DNA from: Multifurca ochricompacta
Lineage: Eukaryota > Basidiomycota > Agaricomycetes > Russulales > Russulaceae
Direction of reading: 5' to 3'
Assembly (NCBI GenBank): GCA_022496185.1
Contig: WTXG01000002.1
Span: forward strand, 372,001-436,000
DNA: 64,000 bases
Shown here in pieces: positions 24,053 through 36,497 of this stretch. Below the pieces are notes generated by a model. It was given only the letters and a program-made list of their open reading frames with translations, was not told the DNA's origin and did not search any database. Position numbers and translations under genes: made by a program. Position 1 is the stretch's first letter; every line of letters starts with the position of its first letter.

Positions 24053-25625
24053 ATGGATCCCCACATCCATGCTCACGACTCACCAGCTTTGCGATTGCTA
24101 CCGGAGATACTCGCTATAATGTTTTCTTTCCACGTGGAGGCTAACCCAACAACTAATCTTGCGGAGAACATTCCCGGAGGAATGACTCGTGCCCAGTATA
24201 GGCTTGGATGGATCACTGTTACCCATGTGTGCAGCCATTGGAGACTAGTTGCATTAAACCATCGCACCCTTTGGACACACCTTCGATTTGACCTTGGTCT
24301 GGAGTGGACGGCCGAGATGTTGCACCGGGCAGGCGATGCTCCTCTGAACTTGACCTTCTGCAAGGAATTCGTACCTTTCCCGCCTTCCAAAGACGACGTA
24401 GCGACAGTCATTTCCCGGCTACTCCATCGCGCCAACACTCTCACCATCGAGCAGGGGGCTTGTACGCGCGCCGTCCTCAGCTCTCTCACGCTGCCAGCCC
24501 CCCTCATGAATTCGTTGAACATCAGCTCCGATCAATTGGCCATTCTACCCCGGTCTATTTTTGCAGACAGCGTTCCCAAACTTCAGCGTCTGTCACTATT
24601 GAATATCCTCCCAACGTGGACCACTCCGGCCCTTACAGGGCTGAAAAGCTTGTCCATCGTGATTAATTGCCACACGGATGCGTCCGACATCCCTTCCTAC
24701 GCAGAGCTCTTCGACGCCCTCCAGGCCATGCCTTACCTCGAGAGCCTTGCACTAGGAGGTTGCCTCCCTCTTGGTCCTGTGCCTTACTTCCTGGACGAGC
24801 GCAGAATCCAAATTCCGACACTTCGGTTTCTCCTTCTCAACGCCCACGTGCTAGGTTTCCGCAACATCCTAGAACATTTGGTTTTTCCACCAGAGACCAT
24901 AGTATGGGGAACTTGTCTCACTGGTGATATGACTGGCCAAGAGTGTTGCGACATTTTGCCCCTGTTACTATCACGCCTTCCTCGACCTTCATTGGAGACG
25001 CTCAGTGTGTCATGGGGGGATCGGTTTGACCGCTCTTTTCACATCACTGGCCATTCGACATCGCATGAAGAAGAAATTTCCGGAAAGCCTTCCTTTTTCC
25101 CCAGGAACAGACGACGTATTAGCATTGACTTTCAATTCAAATTCTTGTTGTGGAGTGCGGAGCAGAAACTTCGGATATTGAAGGCTGTTTGCAATGCACT
25201 TCCCACAGAAGAGCTTCGCCTACTCCGCGGGAAGTTAGATTTGGAAAAGAGGCGTGGCCTGAAATCTTCGGGGGCTTCAAAAATTGCGACATGTTTGCGT
25301 CTGTTCCCTCCCGACTCTTCAGTCATTCATCCCATTTCTAGACCGGGAAGGAGTCTACCCGGAGCTAGTGTCTCTAACGCTGTGCGATATGGATATCAAC
25401 TCTAAGCAAGGGGCCACCACCCCTTTATTTAACCGACTCAAAAGCAATCGGCTACCAAAGCTGAGCAAGGTTTTTATCGAGACTTGTCGAATCAGACGGG
25501 ACCAGGTTGACTCAATGAGAGCAGCCTTTCCTGATCTTGAAATACAATGGGACGAGGTCGAGCTGCCTGGGTGGATTCGAAGAGTTAACGAGGTCCCACG
25601 TTTGGTGCCGAAAAACGCCCGCTAG
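24053..25625 (+). CDS. F-box-like / LRR-type protein
   Basis: Member of the expanded Agaricomycete F-box-like family, expected to present substrates to SCF ubiquitin ligases; target unknown. The N-terminus has SPALRLLPEILAIMFSFHVE and WITVTHVCSHWRLVALNHRT with LWTHL, the usual F-box arrangement. A long leucine-rich region of irregular repeats follows (LKSLSIVINC, LESLALGGCLPLG, TLRFLLLNAHVLG). The 3' part is split over three frames: near 25243-25250 the reading passes from GKLDL to EKEAWPEIFGGFKNCDMFAS, and near 25317-25322 to SFIPFLDREGVYPELVSLTL. Each step fits one missing base in a short A or T/C run. The product ends VPRLVPKNAR at 25625. The gene may alternatively be a recently damaged family member. 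Confidence 0.8.
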
Positions 25626-25803
25626 TTAGTGTTCAAGTTTCAAGTGTTCAGGTGTTAGTTTTACAGTCGCATACTAGTCCATGTCCATACAACCAGTAGC
25701 TAGCCAGCTAGCCGGTCGGTACCTGCCTATGTCACGTGACTACCTTCCACGTATCTGTCCAGACACCGATGCTCGCCATCATTGCCACTTTACTTTACTT
25801 TTC

Positions 25804-27589
25804 ATGTCCTTGGTCATCCGTGTCGAGCTACCCACTTATTCCCACTCGCTTCTCGTCTCCGTCCCCTCTAATGGAACTGTTAATGATGTTAAGCGCGAGA
25901 TAGAAAGGGTTTGTGCTGGAAACCCACGTGTCCACGGTCAGCGACTGATCTGGCGAGGGAGATTCTTGAGTGATGACGAGAAGGTGTTTGACATTTGGAA
26001 GGTACGTTGCTCCAGCCTCGGTCTCGTGCACTATATCCGTTGCGACTGATGCTGGTGAACAGTCTCCGAATGATGCGCCAGTCGTACATCTTGCGGTACA
26101 TCCATCAGCCTGGACTGGTACACCCCCTAGTGTTGCCACAAACTCGGTCAACCCTAATCCGGTGCCGACAGCCGTCACATCAACCGTTCTCCCACCACCT
26201 CATGCCAATGCCAATTCCGATAGTTATTTTTTAGGCCCCCAGCCTCCGTTGGCTCAATATACTGGTCAATATCCTCGGCCTACACCGCCTGTAGCTAGCC
26301 CTCCTCCCCCTGCGGCGCTCCCTGTACCAACATCTGTCCCAGGTCTTGCCCCTATATCTGTTGGATACATCAACTTTATTGCTTTTCAGCATTTGAACGC
26401 GGCATCGGTGCTTAGATATGGTCGTACGGTTGATGACCCTCCTCCGACTGGTCTTGCCGAGTCGAGAAGCTTGGCCATGCAGCTGATGTCTCAATGGGGG
26501 TATTCATGGCCACACATTTTGGACGAGGAATACCCTCCTCTGCAGGATGAGTCCGCTGGGATTAAGTACATACCTGTTACAATTGAGTAAGTATGTCTGT
26601 TCCCAGTCATATCGAGTTCTGATCTCTGTTCTAGTGGCCAGGATTATCTTCAGCTCGTTGATCCATCCAAAACGCCCACGCCGGTACAATCACATGCTCT
26701 CCGTGTCTTGGAGCATACCTTTGCGCTACTTGCGATGCCTGTCCCCTCTGCCTCTGCGTATATGGTGCCACCCGTTCCACAGAGCAACACCCATCTCCCT
26801 GTGCACATCAATGCACATCTACAACAGATTGGGCTTCCACCTCTTCGCGTTCGCCAAGAAAATGCGATGATTGCCGAGCTGCGAGCCGTTCCGATGCGCG
26901 CACTTGCTGCACCCCTTGTCATGCTGACTCTCCGGACACTCTTTCTGCTTTACTTTTTCTCACCGTTCCAAAAGCCGGTATTCGGAATCATCGTGGCTGC
27001 ATGGCTTCTGTATGAGACATGGAATACGATTCGTAACGCGATACCCCGTCTGAATGCGCGAGACAATCACGCAGACGAAGATGCTCGTATTCTAGGCAAT
27101 GCGCGCGTTCGCCCTGCAGAAGCAGCGCGCCCGCTAGTTCCTAATGTCCCGCTGCGAGCGCCGCCGGTACCGCTACACCGCGCACCGATGCATCGTCCAC
27201 GCCCTCCTAGCGAGACGATGGTGGAGACCTTGGCAACTGTCAACCTGCGAGAAGAGTCGAATGCACTAGAGGCGCGTCCAGAAGCGATAGCAACACCGAC
27301 AATTGGGCACAGGATCAAGACGTTTGTAGGGTTGCTTATGTTGACGGCACATCCAGCTGTTTGGGACCGTCGTCGTACAGCACTCCGACAGCGCGAGGGT
27401 AGGGTGCGCACCGAGATCAATGAGCGTGCACGGGAATCCCCAGAGCTTGGTGAGGGGGAGGGTGAGGGTAATGAGGCGCATGCTCGGGCGAGAGCGGACC
27501 TCAGGGCTATGCATTCAAGGAGACCGGAATGGGTTACAGAATATATGGAGCGTGTACGACGAGGTGGGGATTGGGTGGATGATCAATGA
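25804..27589 (+). CDS. Ubiquitin-like-domain membrane protein (Herp/Usa1-like)
   Basis: Starts with a ubiquitin-like domain (LVIRVELPTYSHSLLVSVPS, NGTVNDVKREIERVC, HGQRLIWRGRFLSDDEKVFD), followed by a Pro/Ala/Thr-rich linker and SVGYINFIAFQHLNAASVLR. In the second half two hydrophobic segments form a hairpin (LVMLTLRTLFLLYFF and FGIIVAAWLLYETWNTI, about 26910-27030), followed by a long Arg/Glu/Pro-rich cytosolic tail. Ubl plus paired membrane helices is the layout of Herp/Usa1-type ER-associated degradation factors, so a role in recruiting ER ubiquitin ligases is inferred. Two introns (about 26000 and 26588). The Met at 25804 begins the Ubl strand directly. No break seen. A Dsc-complex Ubl subunit is an alternative. 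Confidence 0.7.
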
Positions 27590-27651
27590 GATGGACCTGT
27601 CTTTCTTTCTTTCTTACAACAATTACTACTACTTATTATTTTAACATTTTA

Positions 27652-27667
27652 CATGGCCATGGCCATG
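27652..27667. repeat. 16-bp perfect palindrome
   Basis: CATGGCCATGGCCATG is its own reverse complement. It lies 60 bp after the Ubl gene, followed by a C/T-rich stretch, so it may be part of a 3' end or the next promoter; no function can be claimed. Confidence 0.7.
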
Positions 27668-27913
27668 GCTGTCAAGACCCCTCCGCCTCCGCCCTCCGCC
27701 CTCCAAGCTATGACGTAATGTATACCCCAAATTAGTTAATTGGGTGACAAATTCAAATTCAAATCCACTCGCAGCACTCGCTCAACTCTCACTCAACCAA
27801 CCAACGCCAACGCCACCCAACAAACACGCAACGCAGCCCACAGCTGGCTTTGGCTTTAACGAGTGCGACTAGTCTCGCCGCGCCGCATACGCATACACTC
27901 GACAACAAAAAGT

Positions 27914-30900
27914 ATGCCCCAAAGTCTTTCCCTCATTTTCCCTCTCTCTTCTTCCTTTATGTTTTCTCTACCTTTCTTTTTACATCCACCACCTCTGCCC
28001 AAATTGCTACTCCAAGTTTCAGTGATTGCTTCTCTGGCAATACCTCTCTTAAACTCAACGTATCAAACGTTTATGCTCAAGTTACAACATCGGAATCTTT
28101 AGGGAGGCACTTGAACATCACTCTACTTGGTCAATCTCCTCAGATCATTCAGGGGACTGCCAATGGTAGTTCGGACTTGGGTGCGTGTCATCATCCTTGA
28201 TCCACAATTGCCTCACAGCCGTGATCCGCATTCCATAGCTACTTTGTTCTCGACCACTGAGATATTAACATTCGACATTCGAGATAACAACTCGTATTTC
28301 TGCGCTACCTTGCGTCCATCATCTCCTCTGCCATCACCAGACAACACAGGGTTGTATTGCCCGATCCCAGTCGGGCCCTTCGCCTTTTCCACCTACGTCC
28401 CTCTCAGTACAAGCCGTGAACTCACCACCTTACAAACCCGACTGCGCGCCGTGGACCCATTCAGTAATGAATTGCTCTGCGTTAACATTGCGACCACGCC
28501 CCTCGACCCAGGTACCCTGAATTCCGTATATGGCCATGCCAAGATCATTTTTTGGGCAACTATCGCGTTCTGTGCAGCGTACTGGTTACTCGTTGCCACC
28601 GCACGCCTGACGTCGGCCTGGTCCAGGCGTTCAGGGTGGTCTGGCCGCGGTTTCTGGTCCCGTGTTGAGAACACCGGTTTTGTCATTGCCAGCGCCGTAA
28701 GCGGGGAGGGCCTTGCCAAATCCCCCGCCCTCATTCGGTTCGGTGCGTGCAGCATCTGGCACCTCAACGGTGAACGTGTCTCATTTTAGTCAACATCGCT
28801 CCCTCCATAGTCACACCGTCTATGCGCGACATTTTTTTTCACACGCAATGGTGTGCTGCACTTGCTATGGTTGCCGTGCAGTGGCCTGAGTTCATTTGTA
28901 ATCATCTTTCTTTCCTTTTATCTTTTTTCTCGGTTACCTTTTCTGACGCATGACCAGACCCCCTTCTCACGCAAACGGCTTGGGCTACCCTTTCCTACAG
29001 TACGCGTCATGAATTTTCCCATCACCTTCACGCTGCTCTAATTCTGTCTCGAAAGATGTTACGCTGACCCAAGGCGTGGGCAGCTCCTGGAAGCACTGGA
29101 ACCCGGTCTCCGCCCCGACCTTCGACCCCCCTTCCAACTTTGCAGACCAGCTAAGTGATCCAGGCTCTCCGATATTCGTTGACTCCACCGTTCCAAATAC
29201 GTTATTCATGCTTCCACGAAACGCCACATCGGGATTATCCTCATTCGCGTATACGGTCGGTTTACGACCCCAAGATCTCTTTTCCGTTTGTCTGGTTCTT
29301 TTCCTCGCTATCGTCGGCGGGACTATTGCTCTTAGCATATTTGTATGGGCACTGGACTCGATGGCGACGTATATCGTCACTACCTTCTTCAATGGTCGGC
29401 AGATTCCTAAATACGGGACGCGAAGCCCTCGTTATTCTGCCACGGGAAAAGATATTTTGGATGGTGTAACAGGCGCGCAAAGTGCTGACGAGGACCGTTC
29501 CCATTCTTCGCACTTCTTGTTCAGGTCTTCCAGGTTCCCTCAGGGTTCACACAAGAGTTGGTTCAGGATCCGTCTAGATTTCAGTTCCTTTCACTTCAGT
29601 GTGCTCCAGGGAAACCTTGTCCGCATCCTTATGCTATTTCATCTTCCCGTGACTATTTTTTCGTCCTACCAGTTGACCATTGGTCGAAATCAAGTGTCCA
29701 TTTTATCCATCGCTCTCGCTGCTTTGTCCCTCGCCATATTCTCCGTAGCCATCCCTATCCTGCTGATCTTCAGACTCTTCATGACCTCAACAAGCAAACT
29801 ATACGACGAAACCTGGACATTACTGGCTCTCGGCCCTCTCTATAATCATTATCGCTATGGATCGCAGCTATTTGCGTGTATGTTCTTTGCCACGAGTCTG
29901 GCACTGGGTGTAACCATAGGATGTGGTCAGAAAAGCGGTACCGCTCAGGCTATCATCATTCTCGTAATCGAGGTGATATCTGCACTCGTTACTAGCATCT
30001 GGCTTCCATGGGGTCATGGTGCGAGCATGGGCTTGATCAGTTTCCTTTTCTGTGTTGCTCGGATTATGGTCGCAGTCCTACTTGTTATTCTGACGCCGAC
30101 GGTAAGTGCTAGTGACGGCATACTCGCTCCCGTACCTAATCGGTTCTATCTACCCCTGATGTCCAGGTATCAATCGGTATCGAAGCAGGCCAATGGGTAG
30201 CCTACGTGATTTTATTCATTCTGTCTCTCGTCTATATAGCGTTCATTCTTCTGTTGGCCTGCAAACTAATCGAAGCTTTGACCCGCATCTTTGGCGGCGT
30301 AGGGTTCGAGCGCAGCCGTCACACCGTTGACAGCGGACTCATCGGCGTCTGTGGCCTGCTAGGATGCTGCGGCTCTCGCAAGCAACGGAGCCCTCGCAAC
30401 CGTGCAAAAGATTCTGACTTGCCGCGTGTTATTTCCCAGGCGACACTACCTCTTGCCACTCGGAAGGGTTCCACACCCACGCAATCCGGCCCTCCCTCTG
30501 TCTTCCGGCCAGAGCATGCACTTCGGCCTTACAGGGAAGAGAATGATGACGATACTGGATTCATCATGGGCGCGTGGCGACCCTTCCCGAGACCAGGCTA
30601 CGCCCTTGTTGGGGACTATGGAACACCCCCGGAATCTCCAGCGAAAACCGGTTTCTCTCGCGTGGGAGGTGGCCGCTCGCATTTCGATGCCCCCTATTCC
30701 ATCGCGACCGGCTCGGTGCATACATTCCCATCTGCATCCGTGGAACAGCCGCCCACGCCGCAGAGACATTCACACGAATCCAATCCATCTGTTACTCCGT
30801 CATTCCCAAATGCCGAGCGCCAGCCTTACTCAAGCCTTCCCCCTGGAGCTATGGCCCCGCATGTTCGCAGGAAGTCGCAGACTGCTATCATTGAGCACGC

Positions 30901-31357
30901 TCCGGCTCCGCCAAAAGTTGCAGTGACACCGTCCAGACAGGCGGCTATCATGCCATCCTCATTCCGCCGGCATTCACAACTTTCGGAGGTAGTCAGCCCG
31001 ACCTCTGATGACGATGCCTCCGGAGTGAACCAGCCTAGGAAGCGACATTGGTTCCAGTTGCGTAAGCCGCGACGGCACAGCGAGGGCGACGAAGCTCGTC
31101 CGGAAGATGTCCCGTCGGCTGACAAATCTGGGGATGCCGGTCGTTCTTTCGTCGTCATCCGTGGTCGGAAATCCTCCCAGCCAGTTACTGGTGGATTGGG
31201 ATCCGATGAAGTTTCCGACGCGCCGCCGACCAAGTCGTTTGTGGTTCTTCGTGGTAAAGACAAGACAATCCTCTTACATGATGACTTTTTGATAATGATG
31301 ATGATAATGATGATATTTTCCTGTTCTGTTGCTTTACCTTCTCTTCAACGTCTGTAA
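27914..31357 (+). CDS. TRP-like / ML-domain multi-pass membrane protein
   Basis: Fungal TRP-related protein with an extracellular ML-like N-terminal domain and a polytopic C-terminal half, the group that includes FLC and Pkd2-type proteins; probable ion or lipid transport role. The mature N-terminus reads AQIATPSFSDCFSGNTSLKL and SLGRHLNITLLG. Then come LATLFSTTEILTFDI, GHAKIIFWATIAFCAAYWLL, TPSMRDIFFHTQWCAALAMV, SFAYTVGLRPQDLFSVCLVL and at least six further hydrophobic helices to about 30290. A long Ser/Pro/Arg cytoplasmic tail with SFVVIRGRKS and KSFVVLRGKD follows. No ATG is in frame before the mature sequence; the ATG at 27914 gives a good signal peptide (MPQSLSLIFPLSSSFMFSLP) in another frame, so one base is probably missing near 27973-27985. 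The last residues, over an ATG-rich microsatellite, are doubtful. Confidence 0.75.
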
Positions 31358-31490
31358 GAACCACACTCACATTTACTGTTACCTGTCACTCGCTTACATT
31401 GGATATCACTCTCTGGACAATTGGGATTTTCGCCAGTTTTTTTTGCTCTCTCTCTACTTACGTGCATGTCGAGTCATATGTATATGTCCA

Positions 31491-34386
31491 TTAATCGTCA
31501 TCATCTGTCCGTTGCTCTTCACCTGTGCCACCAATCCAAAATATTCTCCAATCCTCCAAGCCCTTACGCTGCCACCCGTATATTCCTCGGTCCGATTCGA
31601 GCCTCGATATGACCTCTTCAGTCGCCATGCTGTCGAAGGAGGAATCGCTGCGCACGGAGTACGAACGGCTTAGGGGAGCGTCGTATGGCCTGTGCCAATG
31701 CCCGCCTCCGCAAAGGAAGCCCGCCTCCCCGATGACAACCTCCGACAGGACAGGTTCCTCTGCTCGCGCTTTCTCCTTCCCTGAGAACGAGAGCGGGGTC
31801 TCCTGAATCTCGAGGCCATCCTCGCCAAAAGCGGTGACCTGCAAGATGTGCTGCCTCGCCGCCTCGCCTTCCCTGTTGTCGACCTCGATCTGGATCACTC
31901 GCGGCGCGACGTACGTCGGATGGGACCGCCACAAGAATGTCATCAGTGGTGCCGTGGCTTGAAGATTAGCCGGCAGCGGGCAGGGCAGCACGAAAGACTG
32001 CTTCCCGCGCGTGAGGAGATAAACGCTCTGCGTGGGCGCATCCTCCGGTGGGTTGGATCCGGCAGCATTCAATGTACTACCAAAGGCAGTGCCGGTGATG
32101 CCAGTGGTAATGGGAATGGGCAGGTCGAGTTTGGCGGGGAGCGTCCAGGTTCCTCTGTGGTCCCTCGCCAGTCCGAAGCCGTCCAGCGAGGTGCGCGAGC
32201 GGCGTGCCGAGAGCGAGGAGAGGCCAGATGAGGAAGGCGAGAGTGAGTCTCGCACACAATGGGAGTTGACATCTTCAAAGAGGGAAACCTCGCCGACGGC
32301 GGAGTTGATGATACGTATGAGCCCAACCTTTTTCTCGAACACGATGAAGAGGCTGAGCTGTGGGTTGAGCATCGTCGTGTTCAGCGAAATCTGGCGCTGT
32401 CGCGTGCTGCCACGCGATCCGTTTTTCAGGGGGCTGTGTTGTGAAGCGGGTCGCGAGATGCCAGTGACATCTGAGGCACTTCGAGAAAGGTTGTCTTGAA
32501 GACTATGATAGACAAACGCGATGCCGCGAGGCAGGAGTGGTGTATAGAACTCCTGGTGGCGGGAAAAGCGCGCGAACGACATTGTAAGTCGGCGCTTGTT
32601 AACCGTCGGGCGTTCCCAAAGGGAGGGGACCCACCTTCACGAATCGGAACGCTCGCTCGCCCTTGGGTGACTCATATAATAGTACTGCAGACTTGATTGC
32701 GACAGCTAGCAAGGCGCTGCCACGAGGGTGGTCCTCGTTCCGCCAGAGAGCATATGTCAAGACTGACGAATTCATGAGTCGAGATCCTGGAACGGCGAGA
32801 GGTACATAATCAGTTGCCCATCGCAGTGGAAGGTCGTCCACGACGTCCCAGCCCGAATCGATAGAAGACGACCTTTCCTGAGAAAAAGGCCTCAATTCGC
32901 GTTTCTGGGACTTTCCTGGTGACACTTGAAGCATAGCTTGATATGACGACGGAGGTTCTGGATCCTGTGAGGTATCCATCACGAGGGATCGTAGGCCCTT
33001 TGCCAGGCTCCCTGAATGTTTGTGCCTTCTCGTCGTTGACCGGTGTGGATGCCAGTCGGGCGGTCGGTGAAGATTCAATGGCTTGGCACCCTATACTGTT
33101 TTGAACACAGGCATGCCTCAATGGACGACGACTGTCTACGTACTTTCTGAGATATTGCCCATTTTGCCAAGCTGATAAGGCTTGCCAGATTATACATACG
33201 CAAAATGCGGGCGGACTCTTGCTCTTTCCCATCCGAATCGGAGCCAACTAGAAACAACACGACACCTTGGGGTGTGCTCTCGCCTATTTCTTCCACCTCA
33301 AGAAGTGACATCTGAAAAACACTGCAGACAGACGTCTAGGCGACATCCCTGAAACTGGACATTTGGAACTACTGACCTTTCTCCTGTCCAGATGGGATGG
33401 GCCTGAGCTTCTCCAGGCCCTCTGGTCTGCAGTCCGACCTCGGTCCACTCTTGTGGGAACATGTTAAGCACCGAAAGGCCAGTGTCGTGACCAATAAGAA
33501 GAAGACGATCGCCGAGCAGGGGTAATAGGGCACGTATGGGTGAAGTCGCATGAGGAAGAAAACGGGAACCAAGTTGATGAAGTCCAAGGTGAGCAGGCCG
33601 CAATGATTCGCCGACTACAGGCTGCGAAGGGTCATATTCGAGCAGCTCATCTGGTTGGATTGGTGAGGTCGGCAAGACGCCAAGGTCAGTATTCAGTTGC
33701 AGGACCGGGATGGGGGTAGAAGGCTTTGGGGTGGAAGGACCATCTGTAGGTACAGCCTGTATCACCTGTATATGGATTGATTACACTGTGAGATGGCCAG
33801 AGAAGAGACATGGAGAGCAGTGCATACGTTATCCGCTATACCATCACCCCAGCCCTTTTGTCTCCGCCGTTCCCATTCTTCCGGAGTGACATCAACATAC
33901 CTCTCAGCGGCTCTTTGAAAGTAACTAAGAGACTTGGCGCAATAAATACGAATGATGATGCCAACCTCTTTTCTATCCAGCTTCTCCACCTTCCGAATCT
34001 TCATGGCCAAAAGGTGAATAATTAATCATTAAGCTGAGGCAGGTCGTGACTGTCGTACCTTGAATTTGGACCATGTGCTTGTGCGAGGTTCTCGTAAGTT
34101 GGTAAACCATCCCCTCCGCCTACGTCCTTCTCTGGAGAATCTGTTGCATGTGACATGGAAATTATGGTTAAAAGTCAAAGATGAACAAGCAGATGGGAGC
34201 TTTAAATGATAGATCTAACAGTAACAAATTCCCTGACCTGATTCGTTGTGTATAAGAATGTGTGGTGGGGGAGGCGCAACCACGTGCGCTGCGGTATTCA
34301 ATTGCACTTGCACTTGGCTCCACCTGGGGCTGTGTGAGCTGTGTAGGCTGTGCTGCCTGTTGACCTTGATGATGTATAGTAGCCAT
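31491..34386 (-). CDS. CNH-like propeller protein, conserved in basidiomycetes
   Basis: Long multi-exon gene. The start (ATG 34384-34386) gives MATIHHQGQQAAQPTQLTQP; after an intron comes GDGLPTYENLAQAHGPNSRF, GRWRSWIEKR and RYVDVTPEEWERRRQKGWGD, a short basidiomycete-type helical block. The central part resembles a citron-homology (CNH) propeller: LLPLLGDRLLLIGHDTGLSV, LLEVEEIGESTPQGVVLFLV, ARILRMYNLASLISLAKWA, then SALLAVAIKSAVLLYESPKG. The C-terminal exon (32582-31491) holds IVFEKKVGLIRIINSAVGEV, several strand-like blocks and a tail ending TGEEQRTDDDD. CNH modules usually bind small GTPases or kinases; that is inference, as I cannot name an orthologue. No frame break noted. It shares a 261 bp divergent promoter with the PKA regulatory subunit gene. 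Confidence 0.65.
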
Positions 34387-34647
34387 AGAAATTTTAAAAA
34401 TATATATAAGAAGAATGAGAATGAGAATGAGACTCGAGACTTGCTGATAGATAGATCAGGCTGTGAGCGCGACGGAGACGGGTTGACACTTCGCACTTCA
34501 CTTGCAACTGTACTGTTGTACTGTACTTATAAGAACTCTCTACTCCTCTTATCTCTTTATTTCTTTTATTTCTTTTATTTCTTTCCTTCTTTTCTCTTTT
34601 CTTCTCTTTTAATTGTTCTTGTTTTTTTTTTAAACAGCAACATTTTC
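34387..34647. promoter_or_regulatory. Divergent promoter CNH-like gene / BCY1
   Basis: The two starts are 261 bp apart. The stretch holds an AATATATATAAG element (about 34398-34410) near the CNH-like gene. Just before the BCY1 ATG it has a long T/C-rich tract (about 34550-34635), a common feature of strong fungal promoters. Confidence 0.55.
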
Positions 34648-36209
34648 ATGTCCACATTCGACACGCTCGTCACAGATTTAACCAGAGACGTCCAGCGCGT
34701 TCAACCAAAGGATGTTCTTCATTCTGTGCAAACTGGTTTCAATCTCGCCTTGAAGAACAAAGGACTCGCACCCGCGACGCGCTCGCACATCGTCCTTCTT
34801 TAGCTGCCAACCTCCCACCCGACCACTACATCGATACTCCCATCGCACCCCAGCCCACACGTTCTAACCCGTCTCCTTTCACAGATCCCTTCGAGCCCCG
34901 TCGCATATCCCTGCAAGCGTCCGGATCTCAAGGCACTTTCGGGGCTTTGAATGTCTCAGGAAATGGCTTGTTCTCCAGTGATGGTATGCCTGACCCCACT
35001 ACTACCACCACCTTTCCCCCTCCTAGCTTTCGCTTCGATTCAGAACCAACCCCAGTAGACCCATACTCTGTCCTCGATCACATCACACCGAGCCAGTCAC
35101 CAGCCCCGGGAGACTACCTACACCCACCCGGTTTCAATCTCATGGAACGACGAGCATCCGTGAGCGCCGAGCCAATTTCCGTCGACAGCGAGAACCATCA
35201 GCCACTGCCCGTCTATCCAAAAACAGAAGATCAGCTCCGGCGAATCAAGGCATCTACGAAGAATAACTTCCTTTTCCGTGACCTCGATGAGGAGCAGGAG
35301 ACTGGCGTTCTCAATGCCATGCGCGAAACGCATGTTACAGCCGGGCAGGTAGTCATTCGTCAGGGTGACGTTGGTGACTACTTTTATGTCGTCGAGTCGG
35401 GCCTGTTGCATTGCTATATTCGTACTCCACAACCCCCTTCCGGACGTCGTTCATGGGGCCCTGATAAGGCGTCACCGGACGCGGATGTGGATGTCCAGTT
35501 TGGCAAACTGGTACAGAAATGCACGCCAGGCACATCATTCGGAGACCTTGCGTTAATGTACGGCCACCCCCGTGCGGCATCTGTTGTCGCGGTCGAACCT
35601 TCTACACTATGGTGTCTCGACAGGATCACATTCCGGACCATCATATTGAATGCAGCACATCGCAGACGAACGATGTATGAGCAGTTCCTATCGACGGTGA
35701 CTCTTCTATCATCGTTATCACCGACAGAACGTAGCAAAATTGCGGACGCGCTCGTAAGTCAGGCGTACGACGACGGCGAGCCAGTTGTCAGGCAGGGAGA
35801 TATGGGAGACACTTTTTTTTTTGTTGAAGAGGGTGAAGCAGAAGTCACGAAAACTCATCAAGGGGATGATGGGGAAACGCGAGAGATCGTCGTTGGGCAT
35901 TTGGCTCGCGGAGATTACTTTGGTGGTGGGTGTCGATGGCCGATCACTAATTTTTCTTTTTGCGCCATTTTACAATTCGCCATGCGCTAACGGGGTCTGT
36001 ACACAGAGTTATCGCTTTTGCGATTAGCACCACGGGCGGCCACAGTGAGTGCTATACGCCGGCCCCCCGATTCAAATTTCCCTGGACTCAAAGTGGCGGG
36101 ATTAGACGCACAAGCGTTCACGAGACTGCTTGGCCCACTCCGCGAAATTATGGAGCGCAACGCAGGGACTTACGGAAGTTACGGTCATGGTTTCGTCGTC
36201 GGTCACTAG
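34648..36209 (+). CDS. BCY1: cAMP-dependent protein kinase regulatory subunit
   Basis: Inhibitory subunit of PKA that releases the catalytic subunit on binding cAMP. The N-terminal RII-like docking segment reads LVTDLTRDVQRVQPKDVL and then, one base out of frame, FCANWFQSRLEEQRTRTRDA. The frame change lies at 34719-34723 and needs one missing base. The middle contains the autoinhibitory site ERRASVSAEPIS (RRAS consensus, pseudo- or true substrate). Two cAMP-binding cassettes follow: GQVVIRQGDVGDYFYVVESG with FGDLALMYGHPRAASVVA, and EPVVRQGDMGDTFFFVEEGE with GELSLLRLAPRAATVSA, the latter across an intron at about 35924-36006. FGDLALMYGHPRA carries the Glu/Arg-equivalent phosphate-binding pattern. 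Ends GHGFVVGH. Length is normal for a fungal BCY1. Confidence 0.93.
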
Positions 36210-36497
36210 GCCTTTCATTTTTTTTCATTTCTTTCTTGTTGTAATGTGATTGATTGATTTGATTGGATTGTTAAACCATGTGAATTTGATAAAAATTTAC
36301 GCTTCCCTTCTAACCCGTGAAGATGCTCCACAATACAGGTCGCAGGTCGCGTCGCGATGTCAACAAGCAAGCAAGCAAGCTCAATCCGCGGTTGTGCAAA
36401 ATAACTGGCCTTACCCTTTCCCTTCCTTTCCTCCCTTCTTCTTCCCCCCTTCCTTCCCTCTTCCTCCAAACCTTCACCACAGTCCTTTCCTAATTTC

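Noticed and set aside
34550..34640. T/C-rich tract as a possible mobile-element poly(A) tail
   Set aside because: It sits directly before the BCY1 start, where pyrimidine tracts are normal in fungal promoters, and has no element body beside it.
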